A stretch of DNA of 64,000 nt, from assembly GCA_035495315.1 (NCBI GenBank), contig DATJGF010000211.1, positions 50,175-114,174 on the forward strand. The letters run 5' to 3'. Under the pieces are notes generated by a model, which saw only the letters and a program-made list of their open reading frames with translations, was not told where the DNA came from and did no database searches. Below are positions 6,678 through 15,265 of the stretch, in pieces. Position 1 is the first letter of the stretch, and each line of letters opens with the position of its first letter. A program made the translations under genes and the position numbers. Origin of the DNA: DATJGF01 sp035495315. GTDB lineage: Bacteria; Verrucomicrobiota; Verrucomicrobiia; Limisphaerales; UBA8199.

Positions 6678-9545
6678 TTGACGAAAAGTCTCTGGCGCCT
6701 AGGTTCCTCTGTGTCTGCTTTAGGATTGGAATATCGTGTTGGCGGTTTGCACCTGCCCCATCTGCGTTTGTGGCTGGATCCCCATGAACCGCAGACCGGT
6801 TCCGAAAAGGTGTTTGTCAGCCACGCCCACTCCGACCACGTCGCCGAACATCGCGAGGTCATTCTCAGCGCGCCAACGGCGAAATTGATGCAGGCGCGGC
6901 TGCCTGGAGTTGGTCACGAAATCATTCTCGAGTTCAACCAAAGTCGCTATTTTGAGGATGGGCCAGGATTCAACCTCACGCTGCTTCCGGCCGGCCATAT
7001 TTTTGGCAGCGCGATGGCCTTAATCGAAACCGCGGACACCAATTTGCTTTATACCGGCGATTTCAAATTGCGCCACAGTTTGTCGGCGGAACTGTGTGAG
7101 CCGCGTCGGGCAGATACTCTCGTCATGGAAACGACCTATGGGCGTCCGCAGTACGCGTTTCCGCCGACTGACGCGGTTCTGCAAGGGATTATTCGCTTCT
7201 GCCGCGAGGCACTCGACAATGATGAAACCCCCGTATTGCTGGGGTATTCCTTGGGCAAGAGCCAGGAACTGCTGTGCGGGTTGGGCAACGCCGGCTTTCC
7301 GCTCATGCTGCATGGGTCAGTTTGGAAACTAACCCGCATTTACGAGCAATTCGGCCAGTGCTTCCCGCCTTACGAGCCCTATGAGGCGGGTTCTGCGCGA
7401 GGAAAGGTGCTGCTTTGTCCGCCACACATCATTAACTCAGCGATGCTGCGAAACCTCGGAGCGCGGCGCACCGCAATTCTAACTGGTTGGGCCGTGGATC
7501 CGAATTGCCGTTACCGCTACCAATGTGATGCCGCGTTTCCATTGAGTGATCATGCGGATTTCCCGGACCTAATTGCATTAGTTCAAAAGGTTCAACCCAA
7601 ACAGGTATATACTTTGCATGGCTTTGCAGCCGATTTCGCCCAAACCCTTCGTGCTCTCGGTTATAACGCTCAAGCACTGAGTGAAAATGAACAGTTCACG
7701 TTGGCGCTTCCCCGAGAAAGTCCAAAGTCCAACGTCCAAAGTCCAAAGTCGGCAGATAATCCAGACTCACAAGTCCAACGTCCGAAGTCGGTCGAGAACG
7801 CGCCCGTTGAAAACACGGAACACGGAACACGAAACACCGAAAACCTGCTAGCGTCCAGTGCAGGGGCATCCGCCCCGGACTCGTTCAAACGCTTTGCCCT
7901 GACCTGTTCACGCATTGCGGCCGATCCACGGAAGCTCGAAAAAATCCGAGTGCTCGCCGAGTATCTCAACTCATTGAGCAGCGAATCGGTCGTGTTGGCG
8001 GCGACCTGGTTCACCGGACGACCGTTTCCCGCGACCCAGAACAAAGTGCTGCAACTCGGCTGGGCGATCTTGCGTGATGCGTTGTGTTTGGTTGGTGGAA
8101 TCTCCGAGTTTGATTTGCATCAGATTTATCTTAAGCACAGCGATGTCGGTGAGTCTGCGGCCGAAGTAATGGTGGATCGCGAGCCGGCAGCAGCCCTTTC
8201 GTTGGCGGACGTAAATCGGTTTTTCGATCAACTCCAGGCCGCCCGCGGGCCGCTGGCCAAAACCCCATTATTGAGGGCCGTTTTGGAAATTTGCACACCC
8301 ATCGAGGCCAAATACCTGGTCAAGATTATCACGGGCGATCTCCGCATCGGTTTGAAAGAAGGATTAGTCGAGGAAGCGGTCGCCAGTGCGTTCGGCGAAC
8401 CCGCCGAGACAGTTCGCCAGGCGAATTTGTTGCTCGGCGACATCGGCGCGACCGCCCAACTGGCTTCGTTACACCGCCTTGGACACGCCACGTTGACACC
8501 TTTTCGGGCCGTCAAATTTATGCTCGCATCCCCCGAACCGACAGCCGCCGACGTATGGAATAGAATGGGAAAGAAGCCGACGACTGAAACTGGCCAGGAC
8601 GGGAGAATCACACCAGCCAACAGCTTGAGCGTCTGGTTAGAGGACAAATACGACGGCATCCGCTGCCAACTGCATAAGGTCGGCCGCCGGGTGGCACTGT
8701 ATTCCCGAGACCTGAAGGATATCACCAGCACCTTTCTCGAAATCGTCGACTCGGCTGGCGCTCTGGCACAGGATGTGATCCTGGATGGCGAGATCGTCGC
8801 CATGCGCGGAGATGATGTGCTGCCCTTTGCCGAATTGCAAAAGCGCTTGGGCCGTCGTCAAGTGGACTTGTTCATGCGAGAAGAAGTTCCGATTAAATTT
8901 GTCGTGTTTGATCTGCTCTGGCGACAAGGCGAAACCCTGCTTAGCCGCCCGCTTCGGGAACGGCGTCTGGCACTCGAAGGGCTCGCGCCCTTGCCGGCGA
9001 CCATGGTTCTCGCGCGGATCACCCAGGCGAACTCGAGTGAAGAGATCGATGCTGCTTTTGCGGCGGCACGCGGCCGAGGAAATGAGGGGTTAATGATTAA
9101 AGATCCCGCCAGCGCCTACACCCCCGGGCGGCGAGGACTGACGTGGCTTAAGCTCAAGAAAGCCTTTGCGACGCTGGACTGTGTGGTCGTGGGTGCGGAA
9201 TATGGCCATGGCAAACGGAGCAAAGTGTTGAGTGATTATACCTTTGCGGTCCGCGACGAGCAAACCGGCGACTTAAAAACGATCGGCAAGGCTTATACGG
9301 GTCTGACGGACGCGGAAATTGCGGAATTGACGCGGCACTTTTTGAAAACCGCTGTCCGCCAGCATGGTCGCTACTTCGAGGTCCCTCCCGAAATTGTGCT
9401 CGAAATTGCCTTCGACAAGATCCAGTTCAGTGATCGGCACAACAGCGGCCTCGCCTTGCGATTCCCTCGCATTGTGCGAATTCGCAACGACAAATCGCGT
9501 TCAGAAATCGATACGCTGGCCAACGCCCGAAAATTGGTCACCTAA
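6678..9545 (+). CDS. fused MBL-fold DNA exonuclease and ATP-dependent DNA ligase
   Basis: One 955-residue protein combines two enzymes that are normally neighbouring genes. Residues 1-345 are a ligase-associated metallo-beta-lactamase/beta-CASP exonuclease with H49-A-H-S-D-H54, TGDF (127-130) and SDHADF (290-295). Residues 402-955 are an ATP-dependent DNA ligase: helical DNA-binding domain (about 402-600), then nucleotidyl motif I EDKYDGIR with adenylated K657, motif III ILDGEIV (701-707), IIIa FVVFDLLW (741-748), IV EGLMIK (803-808), V TWLKLKK (822-828), and an OB domain. The partners probably resect and seal breaks in one pathway with Lhr-type helicase and MPE phosphoesterase, neither of which is in this window. 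The linker (347-400) is repeat-derived. The TTG start is uncertain; GTG near 6711 is possible. Confidence 0.9.
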   Translation: MTKSLWRLGSSVSALGLEYRVGGLHLPHLRLWLDPHEPQTGSEKVFVSHAHSDHVAEHREVILSAPTAKLMQARLPGVGHEIILEFNQSRYFEDGPGFNLTLLPAGHIFGSAMALIETADTNLLYTGDFKLRHSLSAELCEPRRADTLVMETTYGRPQYAFPPTDAVLQGIIRFCREALDNDETPVLLGYSLGKSQELLCGLGNAGFPLMLHGSVWKLTRIYEQFGQCFPPYEPYEAGSARGKVLLCPPHIINSAMLRNLGARRTAILTGWAVDPNCRYRYQCDAAFPLSDHADFPDLIALVQKVQPKQVYTLHGFAADFAQTLRALGYNAQALSENEQFTLALPRESPKSNVQSPKSADNPDSQVQRPKSVENAPVENTEHGTRNTENLLASSAGASAPDSFKRFALTCSRIAADPRKLEKIRVLAEYLNSLSSESVVLAATWFTGRPFPATQNKVLQLGWAILRDALCLVGGISEFDLHQIYLKHSDVGESAAEVMVDREPAAALSLADVNRFFDQLQAARGPLAKTPLLRAVLEICTPIEAKYLVKIITGDLRIGLKEGLVEEAVASAFGEPAETVRQANLLLGDIGATAQLASLHRLGHATLTPFRAVKFMLASPEPTAADVWNRMGKKPTTETGQDGRITPANSLSVWLEDKYDGIRCQLHKVGRRVALYSRDLKDITSTFLEIVDSAGALAQDVILDGEIVAMRGDDVLPFAELQKRLGRRQVDLFMREEVPIKFVVFDLLWRQGETLLSRPLRERRLALEGLAPLPATMVLARITQANSSEEIDAAFAAARGRGNEGLMIKDPASAYTPGRRGLTWLKLKKAFATLDCVVVGAEYGHGKRSKVLSDYTFAVRDEQTGDLKTIGKAYTGLTDAEIAELTRHFLKTAVRQHGRYFEVPPEIVLEIAFDKIQFSDRHNSGLALRFPRIVRIRNDKSRSEIDTLANARKLVT
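7720..7838 (+). repeat. GTCCAAAGTCC and AACACGGAACACG minisatellites inside the ligase-fusion gene
   Basis: From 7720 to about 7790 the DNA is a degenerate tandem of GTCCAAAGTCC-like units. From 7811 to 7838 it is a tandem of AACACGGAACACG-like units. The tract is in frame and encodes the Ser/Pro/Lys/Asn-rich linker between the nuclease and ligase domains. Intergenic copies of the first unit occur at 43297-43330, 57534-57559 and 57741-57763, so this looks like a genome-wide repeat that landed in a coding sequence and was tolerated as a linker. Confidence 0.8.
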
Positions 9546-9663
9546 TTGCAGGAGACGACGTAAGGGGTAGTAGGGCCTGCTCGCCGCGCAGGCCAACTCG
9601 ATCAACTACAGTATTGTTGAAACTGACGCAGGAAACCGGTCTCCTTACGTCGACTCCTACAAT
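9545..9663. repeat. dispersed palindromic element, copy 1
   Basis: The arms read ATTGCAGGAGACGACGTAAG (left, from 9545) and, on the opposite strand, ATTGTAGGAGTCGACGTAAG (right, ending 9663), so the element is a long imperfect inverted repeat. An inner hairpin GGCCTGC/GCAGGCC lies at 9574-9594. It overlaps the last base of the ligase stop codon on one side and ends 7 bp from the cysNC stop on the other. A second copy with the same ends is at 54598-54672. It may serve as a two-way terminator, though no T-run is present. Confidence 0.75.
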
Positions 9664-9670
9664 CGCTTAA

Positions 9671-11599
9671 TCAAATCGAGACTGCCGGCTCAATTTCTTG
9701 TGCCTGGAGGTAGTCCAAAATGCGAGTCACACATTCGGCAACGGTCAATTGATCGGTCCTCAACTCCAATTCCGGTTTCAGCGGCTGCTCGTAAGGAGCT
9801 GAAACGCCGGTGAACTCCTTGATTTCGTTGGCGCGTGCCTTGGCGTATAGCCCTTTTGGGTCACGCTTCTCACAGACCTCAAGGGGGGCATTGACGTAAA
9901 TCTCTGCGAACCGGCCCTCCGGCATGATGCGTCGGACAAGGTTTCGGTCCTCGCGATACGGAGAAATAAATGCCGTAATGCAAATGACGCCGGCGTCGGC
10001 AAACAGTTTGGCCACCTCACCAATGCGCCGGATATTCTCCGTACGGTCTTTCGGCGAAAAGCCCAGATCGGATCCCAAACCATGGCGGATGTTATCACCG
10101 TCGAGCACATAGCAGTGGCGGCCGAGATTGAACAACTCGCGTTCGAGCTCCGTCGCGATCGTCGATTTTCCGGCGCTGGAGAGGCCGGTCAGCCACAGCA
10201 CACCGCCGCGGTGGCCGTTGCGCGCCGCGCGCTGTTGGGCCGTCACCTTCCCATGACTCCAATAAATGTTGTTGCTCTTGGTGGTTCCATCATGAGTGCG
10301 CCGCGGGTAGTTGTTGGCTGCAATAATCCCTCCACCGGACACATCGAAACCGTCAACGATCACAAAGCGACCGGTCGGCACAATCTCGGCGTGGACATCA
10401 AAGGCAATCGGCTTGCGTGTATGCAGAGTCAATTCGGCGACTTCATGCCGTCCGACAAATGTCTCCTCCGGTTTCCGCGAGATCGTTTCGAGCGTCGAAG
10501 CATCGATGACATTCTCAATCGATTCGATGAAACACTCAACTTCCTGGGTCGCGAGTTTGAGTTTGTAGGTCTTGCCCTTGCTGAAGGGCTGGCGGCCCAG
10601 CCAGAAAACTCGCGCTTTGAAACTCGACAATTCGAAGGGCGGCGCGGATTCCAACGCCGCAACCGCTCCGCGGGCGACAAAGACCTGCTCGCTAAGGGTC
10701 ACACCAATCGATTCTCCGGCACTGGCCGAGTCCGTGGCAGGAGCGTTCCACCGTTCAATCGTTTTGACCGTGCTGGTCTTATTTGTCGGCGAGAACACCA
10801 GTTTATCGCCGACTTTAAGCGATCCGGATTCGATGCGGCCGGCGAGAATGCGGCGTTGGTCGAAGCGGTAAACATCCTGGATGGGAAAACGCAGGGGCTG
10901 ATTGCTGGGCAATTCACCAATCCTGAATTCATCCAATGTCTCGAGCACGGTCGGCCCCTGCCACCATTTCATGTTAGGGCTGCGCGAAGCAATATTGTCG
11001 CCGTGCTTCGCCGCGATAGGAATCACGATTCTGGGTTCGACGCCAATAGTTTTAAGCCAGGCCCGGTACTCCCGTTCAATCTGCTGAAATTTTTCTTCAC
11101 TGTAGTTTTCGAGGTCCATCTTGTTCACCAGGACCGCAATCTGACGGATGCCGAGCAGGTTGAGCAAATAGCCGTGCCGGCGCGAGTTCTCCTGGACCCC
11201 TTCATGCGCATCAATCAACAGCAGCGCCGCTTCGGCATTCGCCGCACCGGTGATCATGTTCTTCAAAAACTCCTTATGACCCGGCGCATCAATGATCACG
11301 TACTGCCGCTTCTTGGTCTGAAACCAAATCTGCGCCGTATCGATGGTGATATTTTGGTCTCGCTCGGACTGGAGCGCGTCCATGAGGTTAGCCCATTCGA
11401 AAGGCACGCCTCGCCTGACGGCGACTTGCTGCAACTGCTCAAGTTTGCCTTCGGGCAATGACCCGGTGTCATGGAACAAACGCCCGACGAAAGTTGATTT
11501 GCCATGATCGACATGGCCGACTATGACAATTTTAAGCTGCTCCAGAGGAGCTTTGGCGGAACCGTTAGGAGAGGTCATGGAGGAGTAGAGTCTGCTCAC
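9671..11599 (-). CDS. cysNC: sulfate adenylyltransferase large subunit fused to APS kinase
   Basis: This bifunctional protein activates sulfate. The N-terminal CysN GTPase drives ATP sulfurylase together with CysD, and the C-terminal CysC kinase converts APS to PAPS. The GTPase P-loop is GHVDHGKST (residues 28-36), followed by DAPGHKEF and NKMD, then the elongation-factor-like beta barrels. The kinase P-loop is GLSSAGKST (472-480), followed by DGDNIRHGL and RTENIRR. At 642 residues it has the normal length of a NodQ/CysNC fusion. The start is GTG, with a 4-nt GTGA overlap with the cysD stop, showing translational coupling; M8 is an alternative. It is the last gene of the sulfate operon. Confidence 0.95.
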   Translation of the reverse strand: MSRLYSSMTSPNGSAKAPLEQLKIVIVGHVDHGKSTFVGRLFHDTGSLPEGKLEQLQQVAVRRGVPFEWANLMDALQSERDQNITIDTAQIWFQTKKRQYVIIDAPGHKEFLKNMITGAANAEAALLLIDAHEGVQENSRRHGYLLNLLGIRQIAVLVNKMDLENYSEEKFQQIEREYRAWLKTIGVEPRIVIPIAAKHGDNIASRSPNMKWWQGPTVLETLDEFRIGELPSNQPLRFPIQDVYRFDQRRILAGRIESGSLKVGDKLVFSPTNKTSTVKTIERWNAPATDSASAGESIGVTLSEQVFVARGAVAALESAPPFELSSFKARVFWLGRQPFSKGKTYKLKLATQEVECFIESIENVIDASTLETISRKPEETFVGRHEVAELTLHTRKPIAFDVHAEIVPTGRFVIVDGFDVSGGGIIAANNYPRRTHDGTTKSNNIYWSHGKVTAQQRAARNGHRGGVLWLTGLSSAGKSTIATELERELFNLGRHCYVLDGDNIRHGLGSDLGFSPKDRTENIRRIGEVAKLFADAGVICITAFISPYREDRNLVRRIMPEGRFAEIYVNAPLEVCEKRDPKGLYAKARANEIKEFTGVSAPYEQPLKPELELRTDQLTVAECVTRILDYLQAQEIEPAVSI

Positions 11600-12408
11600 A
11601 TGTATCCGTCACGCCGCAGTTTCTCGAACGCATCTTCGCTTTCTTTGTCCTGCGCCCGGCCGGAGCGTTCGGAAGTTTTGGTATGGCGCAGTTCTTCAAC
11701 GATGTCGCGCACAGTCCGGGCGTCCGATTTAATCGGGAAAGTGCAGGGAGCGCAGCCAAGACTGCGATAGCGCTCACCCTTGCCATTGGCAAAATAAAGA
11801 GGAATCACCGGTATATTTTCGCGCTCGATGTATTCCCAGACATTCAACTCGGTCCAGTGGAGCAGCGGATGGATTCGGATATGAGTCCCTTTTTCGAAAT
11901 CAGTCTTAAATTGATCCCACAACTCGGGCGGCTGATCTTCCACATTCCATTCCATGTTCTTGTCGCGCGGACTGAAGTAGCGCTCTTTGGCCCGGGTTGG
12001 TTCCTCATCGCGACGCACACCGACAATCACGCCGGTGAAATGATGCTTCTCCAAAACCTGCTTCAACGCGTCTTTCTTCAGCGTCCCGCAACATTCGACA
12101 CGAGTCGCCTTGCCGTTCGGGTAAGTCACTCCGCTGGCGAGCACCGATTCGTTCTTGCCCACCACCAACTGCAGCTTCCAGTCCTTTACCAATTGATCCC
12201 GGTACTCGATCATCGATTTGATTTTGTAGGTCGTATCGACATGCACCAGCGGAAAGGGCACATGGCCGAAAAAAGCCTTCCGCGCCAGCCACAACAGGAC
12301 CGTCGAATCTTTGCCGATGCTCCAGAGCATCGCGAGGTTCTCGAATCGGTTAAACGCTTCCCGCAAAATATAAATGCTCTGGTTTTCGAGTTTCGATAAA
12401 TTGTCCAT
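11596..12408 (-). CDS. cysD: sulfate adenylyltransferase small subunit
   Basis: This is the catalytic subunit of ATP sulfurylase and makes APS from ATP and sulfate with CysN. The 270 residues are a PP-loop (adenine nucleotide alpha-hydrolase) fold. SIGKDST near residue 31 replaces the usual SGGKDS PP motif, as in other CysD proteins. Family hallmarks visible are FPLVHVDT, GVRRDEE, CCGTLKK and the C-terminal YRSLGCAPCT. It overlaps cysNC by 4 nt and lies 31 bp after cysH. Confidence 0.95.
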   Translation of the reverse strand: MDNLSKLENQSIYILREAFNRFENLAMLWSIGKDSTVLLWLARKAFFGHVPFPLVHVDTTYKIKSMIEYRDQLVKDWKLQLVVGKNESVLASGVTYPNGKATRVECCGTLKKDALKQVLEKHHFTGVIVGVRRDEEPTRAKERYFSPRDKNMEWNVEDQPPELWDQFKTDFEKGTHIRIHPLLHWTELNVWEYIERENIPVIPLYFANGKGERYRSLGCAPCTFPIKSDARTVRDIVEELRHTKTSERSGRAQDKESEDAFEKLRRDGYM

Positions 12409-12439
12409 GGGTTAAGAAAACAGCCCTCGGCACGCGCGG

Positions 12440-13267
12440 TTATATTTGGAAATCCACTTTCTTGGGCATGAACGTGTGGATGCCGCATTCGACTTTGTTG
12501 AATCCAGTCCACCGGCCAGCGCGCTCGTTTTCGCTGCCATTGGTTTTGCGCGTGCACGGATAGCAACCGATCGATCGATAGCCCTGATCCTGTAACGGAT
12601 TATAGGGAATGCGATGTTCGCGCAAGTAGTTCCAGACCGCCTCGCGTGTCCAATTTGCCATGGGATTCAACTTCACGATGTCCTGCCCCGATGCCTCATC
12701 AAAGGCATAGAGTTCAATAATGCCAATGCCGGCGCGGGTCTCGGATTGCTGCCGGCGCAAACCGGTAATCCAGCAGCCGAGGTCGTTCAGTTTATCACGC
12801 AACGGCAATACCTTGCGGATGGTGCAGCATAAATCCGGGTTGTGTTTCCACAACTCCGGGCCGTTAATATCGGCCTGTTCTTCAACTGTCAGATCCGGTT
12901 CCAGTGTCTCGATTTTCAATTCGAAGAATCCCTCCAGTCGCTTCTTGAGAGCCAGCGTCTCGGGAAAAAGTAAGCCTGTATCCAGAGTAAATACCGGGAA
13001 GGGCAAACGGGCCTTCTTGGCCAGGTCGATCATCACCAGACCGGCACCCTGAAAGCTCGTGCCAATGCCGGCGCTGACGCCAAACCGCTGCCACGCCCAG
13101 GTCAGCACTTCTTCGGTGCTCTGCCGGTTAAACTGTTGGTCGAGGGCCCGGACTTCGACGGGAGTCAGTGCTTCAGTTGGTGTTCCCAAGTTTGCCTCCA
13201 AACTCGCTCGCGAATACTTTCCCCTCAGGCCATCGTGGTAGTCTCGTTCCAGATTACCCGCGCGCAA
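12440..13267 (-). CDS. cysH: adenylylsulfate (APS) reductase, assimilatory
   Basis: The protein reduces activated sulfate to sulfite with thioredoxin. The pair CC147-148 and the C235-x-x-C238 motif (GCYPC) are the four ligands of a [4Fe-4S] cluster that marks APS reductases as opposed to cluster-free PAPS reductases. The catalytic cysteine is C261 in the C-terminal ECGIHTF. The listed ATG start overlaps the upstream sulfite reductase gene by 43 nt. A TTG at 13189 (codon 27) has GGAGG 5 nt upstream and would give a 249-residue protein starting just before the conserved region, so it is the better start. CysNC can make PAPS, yet this reductase type uses APS; the kinase may supply PAPS for sulfotransfer. 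Confidence 0.93.
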   Translation of the reverse strand: MRAGNLERDYHDGLRGKYSRASLEANLGTPTEALTPVEVRALDQQFNRQSTEEVLTWAWQRFGVSAGIGTSFQGAGLVMIDLAKKARLPFPVFTLDTGLLFPETLALKKRLEGFFELKIETLEPDLTVEEQADINGPELWKHNPDLCCTIRKVLPLRDKLNDLGCWITGLRRQQSETRAGIGIIELYAFDEASGQDIVKLNPMANWTREAVWNYLREHRIPYNPLQDQGYRSIGCYPCTRKTNGSENERAGRWTGFNKVECGIHTFMPKKVDFQI

Positions 13268-14904
13268 AAATCTCCAAACCGTTCGCCCGGTCGCCTCTCC
13301 TCACGGTACCGCGTCAGCACGGACCGGAGTTCTTTCAGCAGCTCGTCCCCTTTTACCGAATCCTTGTAGAGCCGGTTCAAACGCGTGCTGGCCTCGTTCC
13401 CACCCAGGTAAACCTGGTATTTGTTTGGAGCCTTGCCGACGAATGCTATCTCCGCCATATACGGCCGCGCGCAACCATTTGGGCAGCCAGTCATGCGGAT
13501 AATGATTTCCTCTCTCTCCAGTCCCATCTCCTTCAGCAACCTTTCAATCTCCCCCAGTAGGCCAGGCAAGGTGCGCTCGGATTCTGCCAGAGCCAGACCG
13601 CAGGTCGGTAAGGCCGGGCAGGCCATCGACGCCAGCCGCGTCGGGCTAAAAGGGTTATCCACAGAAACACCGTGCTCGCGCAGCACCGCGTCAATTTCTG
13701 CGCGCTGTTCTGCCGGAACATTCACCAGCAGCAGATTTTGCGATGCAGTCAACCGCACTTCAGGGGCGAATCGCGCGACCACCTCGCGCAAGCCCGTCTT
13801 CAATCGATATCTATCCGCGTCGCGTATACGACCGTTCTCCACAAAGAGGCCTAGAAAAAAGTTACCGTTCGTCTGCTGATGCCACCCCAGGAGATCACCC
13901 TGTCGGGTAAACTCGAAGGCTCGAGGCGGCCCCAGCTTCAGCCCGGCCCTTTGTTCCACCTCCAAACGGAACCAATCGACCCCGCGTTCCTGTAAAACGT
14001 ACTTAAGACGCGCGTGCTTCCGGTTAGTCCGATCACCAAAATCGCGGTGAATCGTTATTACGGCCTTTGCAACACTTTCAAGGTGTTCGGGCTCCAAAAA
14101 TCCGATTACGTCGGCCAAACGCGGAAACGTCTGCGCATTCCCATGTGACATGCCCATGCCGCCTCCGGCAAGAAGATTGTAGCCGATCAGGTTTCCCTGT
14201 TCCGCAATGACAACAAATCCGACATCATTGGTAAAAACATCAATATCGTTCAGAGGCGGGATAGCGAACGCCGTCTTGAATTTGCGGGGAAGGTAATTCT
14301 TGGTGTAGAGGGGATCGACAAAGGCATCATTCGATTCCCGGTTGAAATCCACTTCCTGGCCATCGATCCAGATGCTGTGATAGGCGGGGGTCTGCGGAGC
14401 CAAAACGTTCGAAAGGCCCCGCGCCTCGGCGAGGACTTTATCCACCAGTGGACTGGTCGCCGGTGTGGGGGGAGCCATTACATTCCTTTCCACATCACCG
14501 CATGCAGCAATCGTGCTTACCAGCGCTTCGTTGAGACGCTTCATCGTCTGTCGCAGATTCGATTTCAGGATGCCATGGAACTGAAAATCCTGTCGTGTGG
14601 TGATGCGTAAGCTGTTGTTGCCGTAATCAGAGGCCAATTGATCGCAGACCAAATACTGCTGTGCGCTTAACACGCCTCCCGGGAATTTGGTCCTAACCAT
14701 TAGTATAAACTGCTTCGCCACCTTGCGCTTATCACGATCGTCCTGTTGGTAGATCCCATGGAATTTGAGAAACTCGTAGTCATCATCAGAAAACCGCTCC
14801 GCATTGCTGTCGGCCAGGGTCGACGCAATGGTACCGGCCAGAAGAGGATTAGTGGACTTCAACCCTTCGTTTCGCGATAGCTTTACGGGTTCAGCGGTTA
14901 TCAT
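13225..14904 (-). CDS. cysI: assimilatory sulfite reductase hemoprotein (siroheme, [4Fe-4S])
   Basis: The enzyme carries out six-electron reduction of sulfite to sulfide. At 559 residues it has the usual length. The siroheme-[4Fe-4S] ligands are C429-x5-C435 (CPALPTC) and C474-x3-C478 (CPNGC). The N-terminal half holds the conserved TTRQDFQFHGIL substrate and siroheme region. There is no CysJ flavoprotein gene in the operon, so the electron donor (ferredoxin or a flavoprotein encoded elsewhere) cannot be read from the window. It is the first gene of the operon, with a promoter just upstream. The ATG at 14904 has no clear Shine-Dalgarno. Confidence 0.93.
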   Translation of the reverse strand: MITAEPVKLSRNEGLKSTNPLLAGTIASTLADSNAERFSDDDYEFLKFHGIYQQDDRDKRKVAKQFILMVRTKFPGGVLSAQQYLVCDQLASDYGNNSLRITTRQDFQFHGILKSNLRQTMKRLNEALVSTIAACGDVERNVMAPPTPATSPLVDKVLAEARGLSNVLAPQTPAYHSIWIDGQEVDFNRESNDAFVDPLYTKNYLPRKFKTAFAIPPLNDIDVFTNDVGFVVIAEQGNLIGYNLLAGGGMGMSHGNAQTFPRLADVIGFLEPEHLESVAKAVITIHRDFGDRTNRKHARLKYVLQERGVDWFRLEVEQRAGLKLGPPRAFEFTRQGDLLGWHQQTNGNFFLGLFVENGRIRDADRYRLKTGLREVVARFAPEVRLTASQNLLLVNVPAEQRAEIDAVLREHGVSVDNPFSPTRLASMACPALPTCGLALAESERTLPGLLGEIERLLKEMGLEREEIIIRMTGCPNGCARPYMAEIAFVGKAPNKYQVYLGGNEASTRLNRLYKDSVKGDELLKELRSVLTRYREERRPGERFGDFCARVIWNETTTMA

Positions 14905-14929
14905 GAGTGTGTTACTAATGTTATTTATG

Positions 14930-14958
14930 ATTATCAGCCTTACCCGTTATCCTGTCAA
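14930..14958 (-). promoter_or_regulatory. sigma-70-type promoter of the sulfate operon
   Basis: On the minus strand TTGACA (14958-14953) is followed by exactly 17 bp and then GATAAT (14935-14930, five of six matches to TATAAT). Transcription would begin near 14923, giving a leader of about 20 nt. That leaves no room for a riboswitch, so any cysteine or sulfur control must act at initiation. Confidence 0.6.
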
Positions 14959-15265
14959 TCCCTTTCTCATTCCAGGAATTTCCTTGGCTTATAGGGAATT
15001 GCCCAGCGGCAGCAAGCAGCTTCTTTGCGATAAGGGGGCTTTGTACTGATGAGTAGAATAATATATAGCCTGCGCCGGTCCGTTCTTCTCCTGCTTCCAA
15101 GTGCGGTGTATGAATCTCCCTCTTGTGGTCAAGGAGTGTCAAGAAATTGATCAAATCCTTGCCCGGGTCTAGCCGATGTCAAAGCTCCGTTCGGTCCTGG
15201 TATGAACCCTGCTGTCTGGTTGGGCAAGCGTGAGAATGCTCAGCGGGTGGAGTTTGACGTTGCTT
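14959..15265. other. divergent intergenic region
   Basis: This lies between the sulfate operon promoter and the pseudopilin gene. Apart from the operon promoter at its edge I see no gene, hairpin or clear promoter for the plus-strand gene. Confidence 0.4.

Noticed and set aside
7720..7790. CRISPR-like regular repeat in the ligase gene
   Set aside because: Units are short, degenerate and without unique spacers; it is a minisatellite in a coding frame.
10082..11461. Long 459-codon plus-strand open frame
   Set aside because: It is the antisense shadow of cysNC; its translation lacks any motif while the minus strand has all GTPase and kinase motifs.
11683..12399. 238-codon plus-strand open frame
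   Set aside because: Antisense shadow of cysD, which has clear family motifs.
14905..14958. SAM or other sulfur riboswitch upstream of the sulfate operon
   Set aside because: The near-consensus promoter leaves only about 20 nt of leader and no conserved aptamer sequence is seen.
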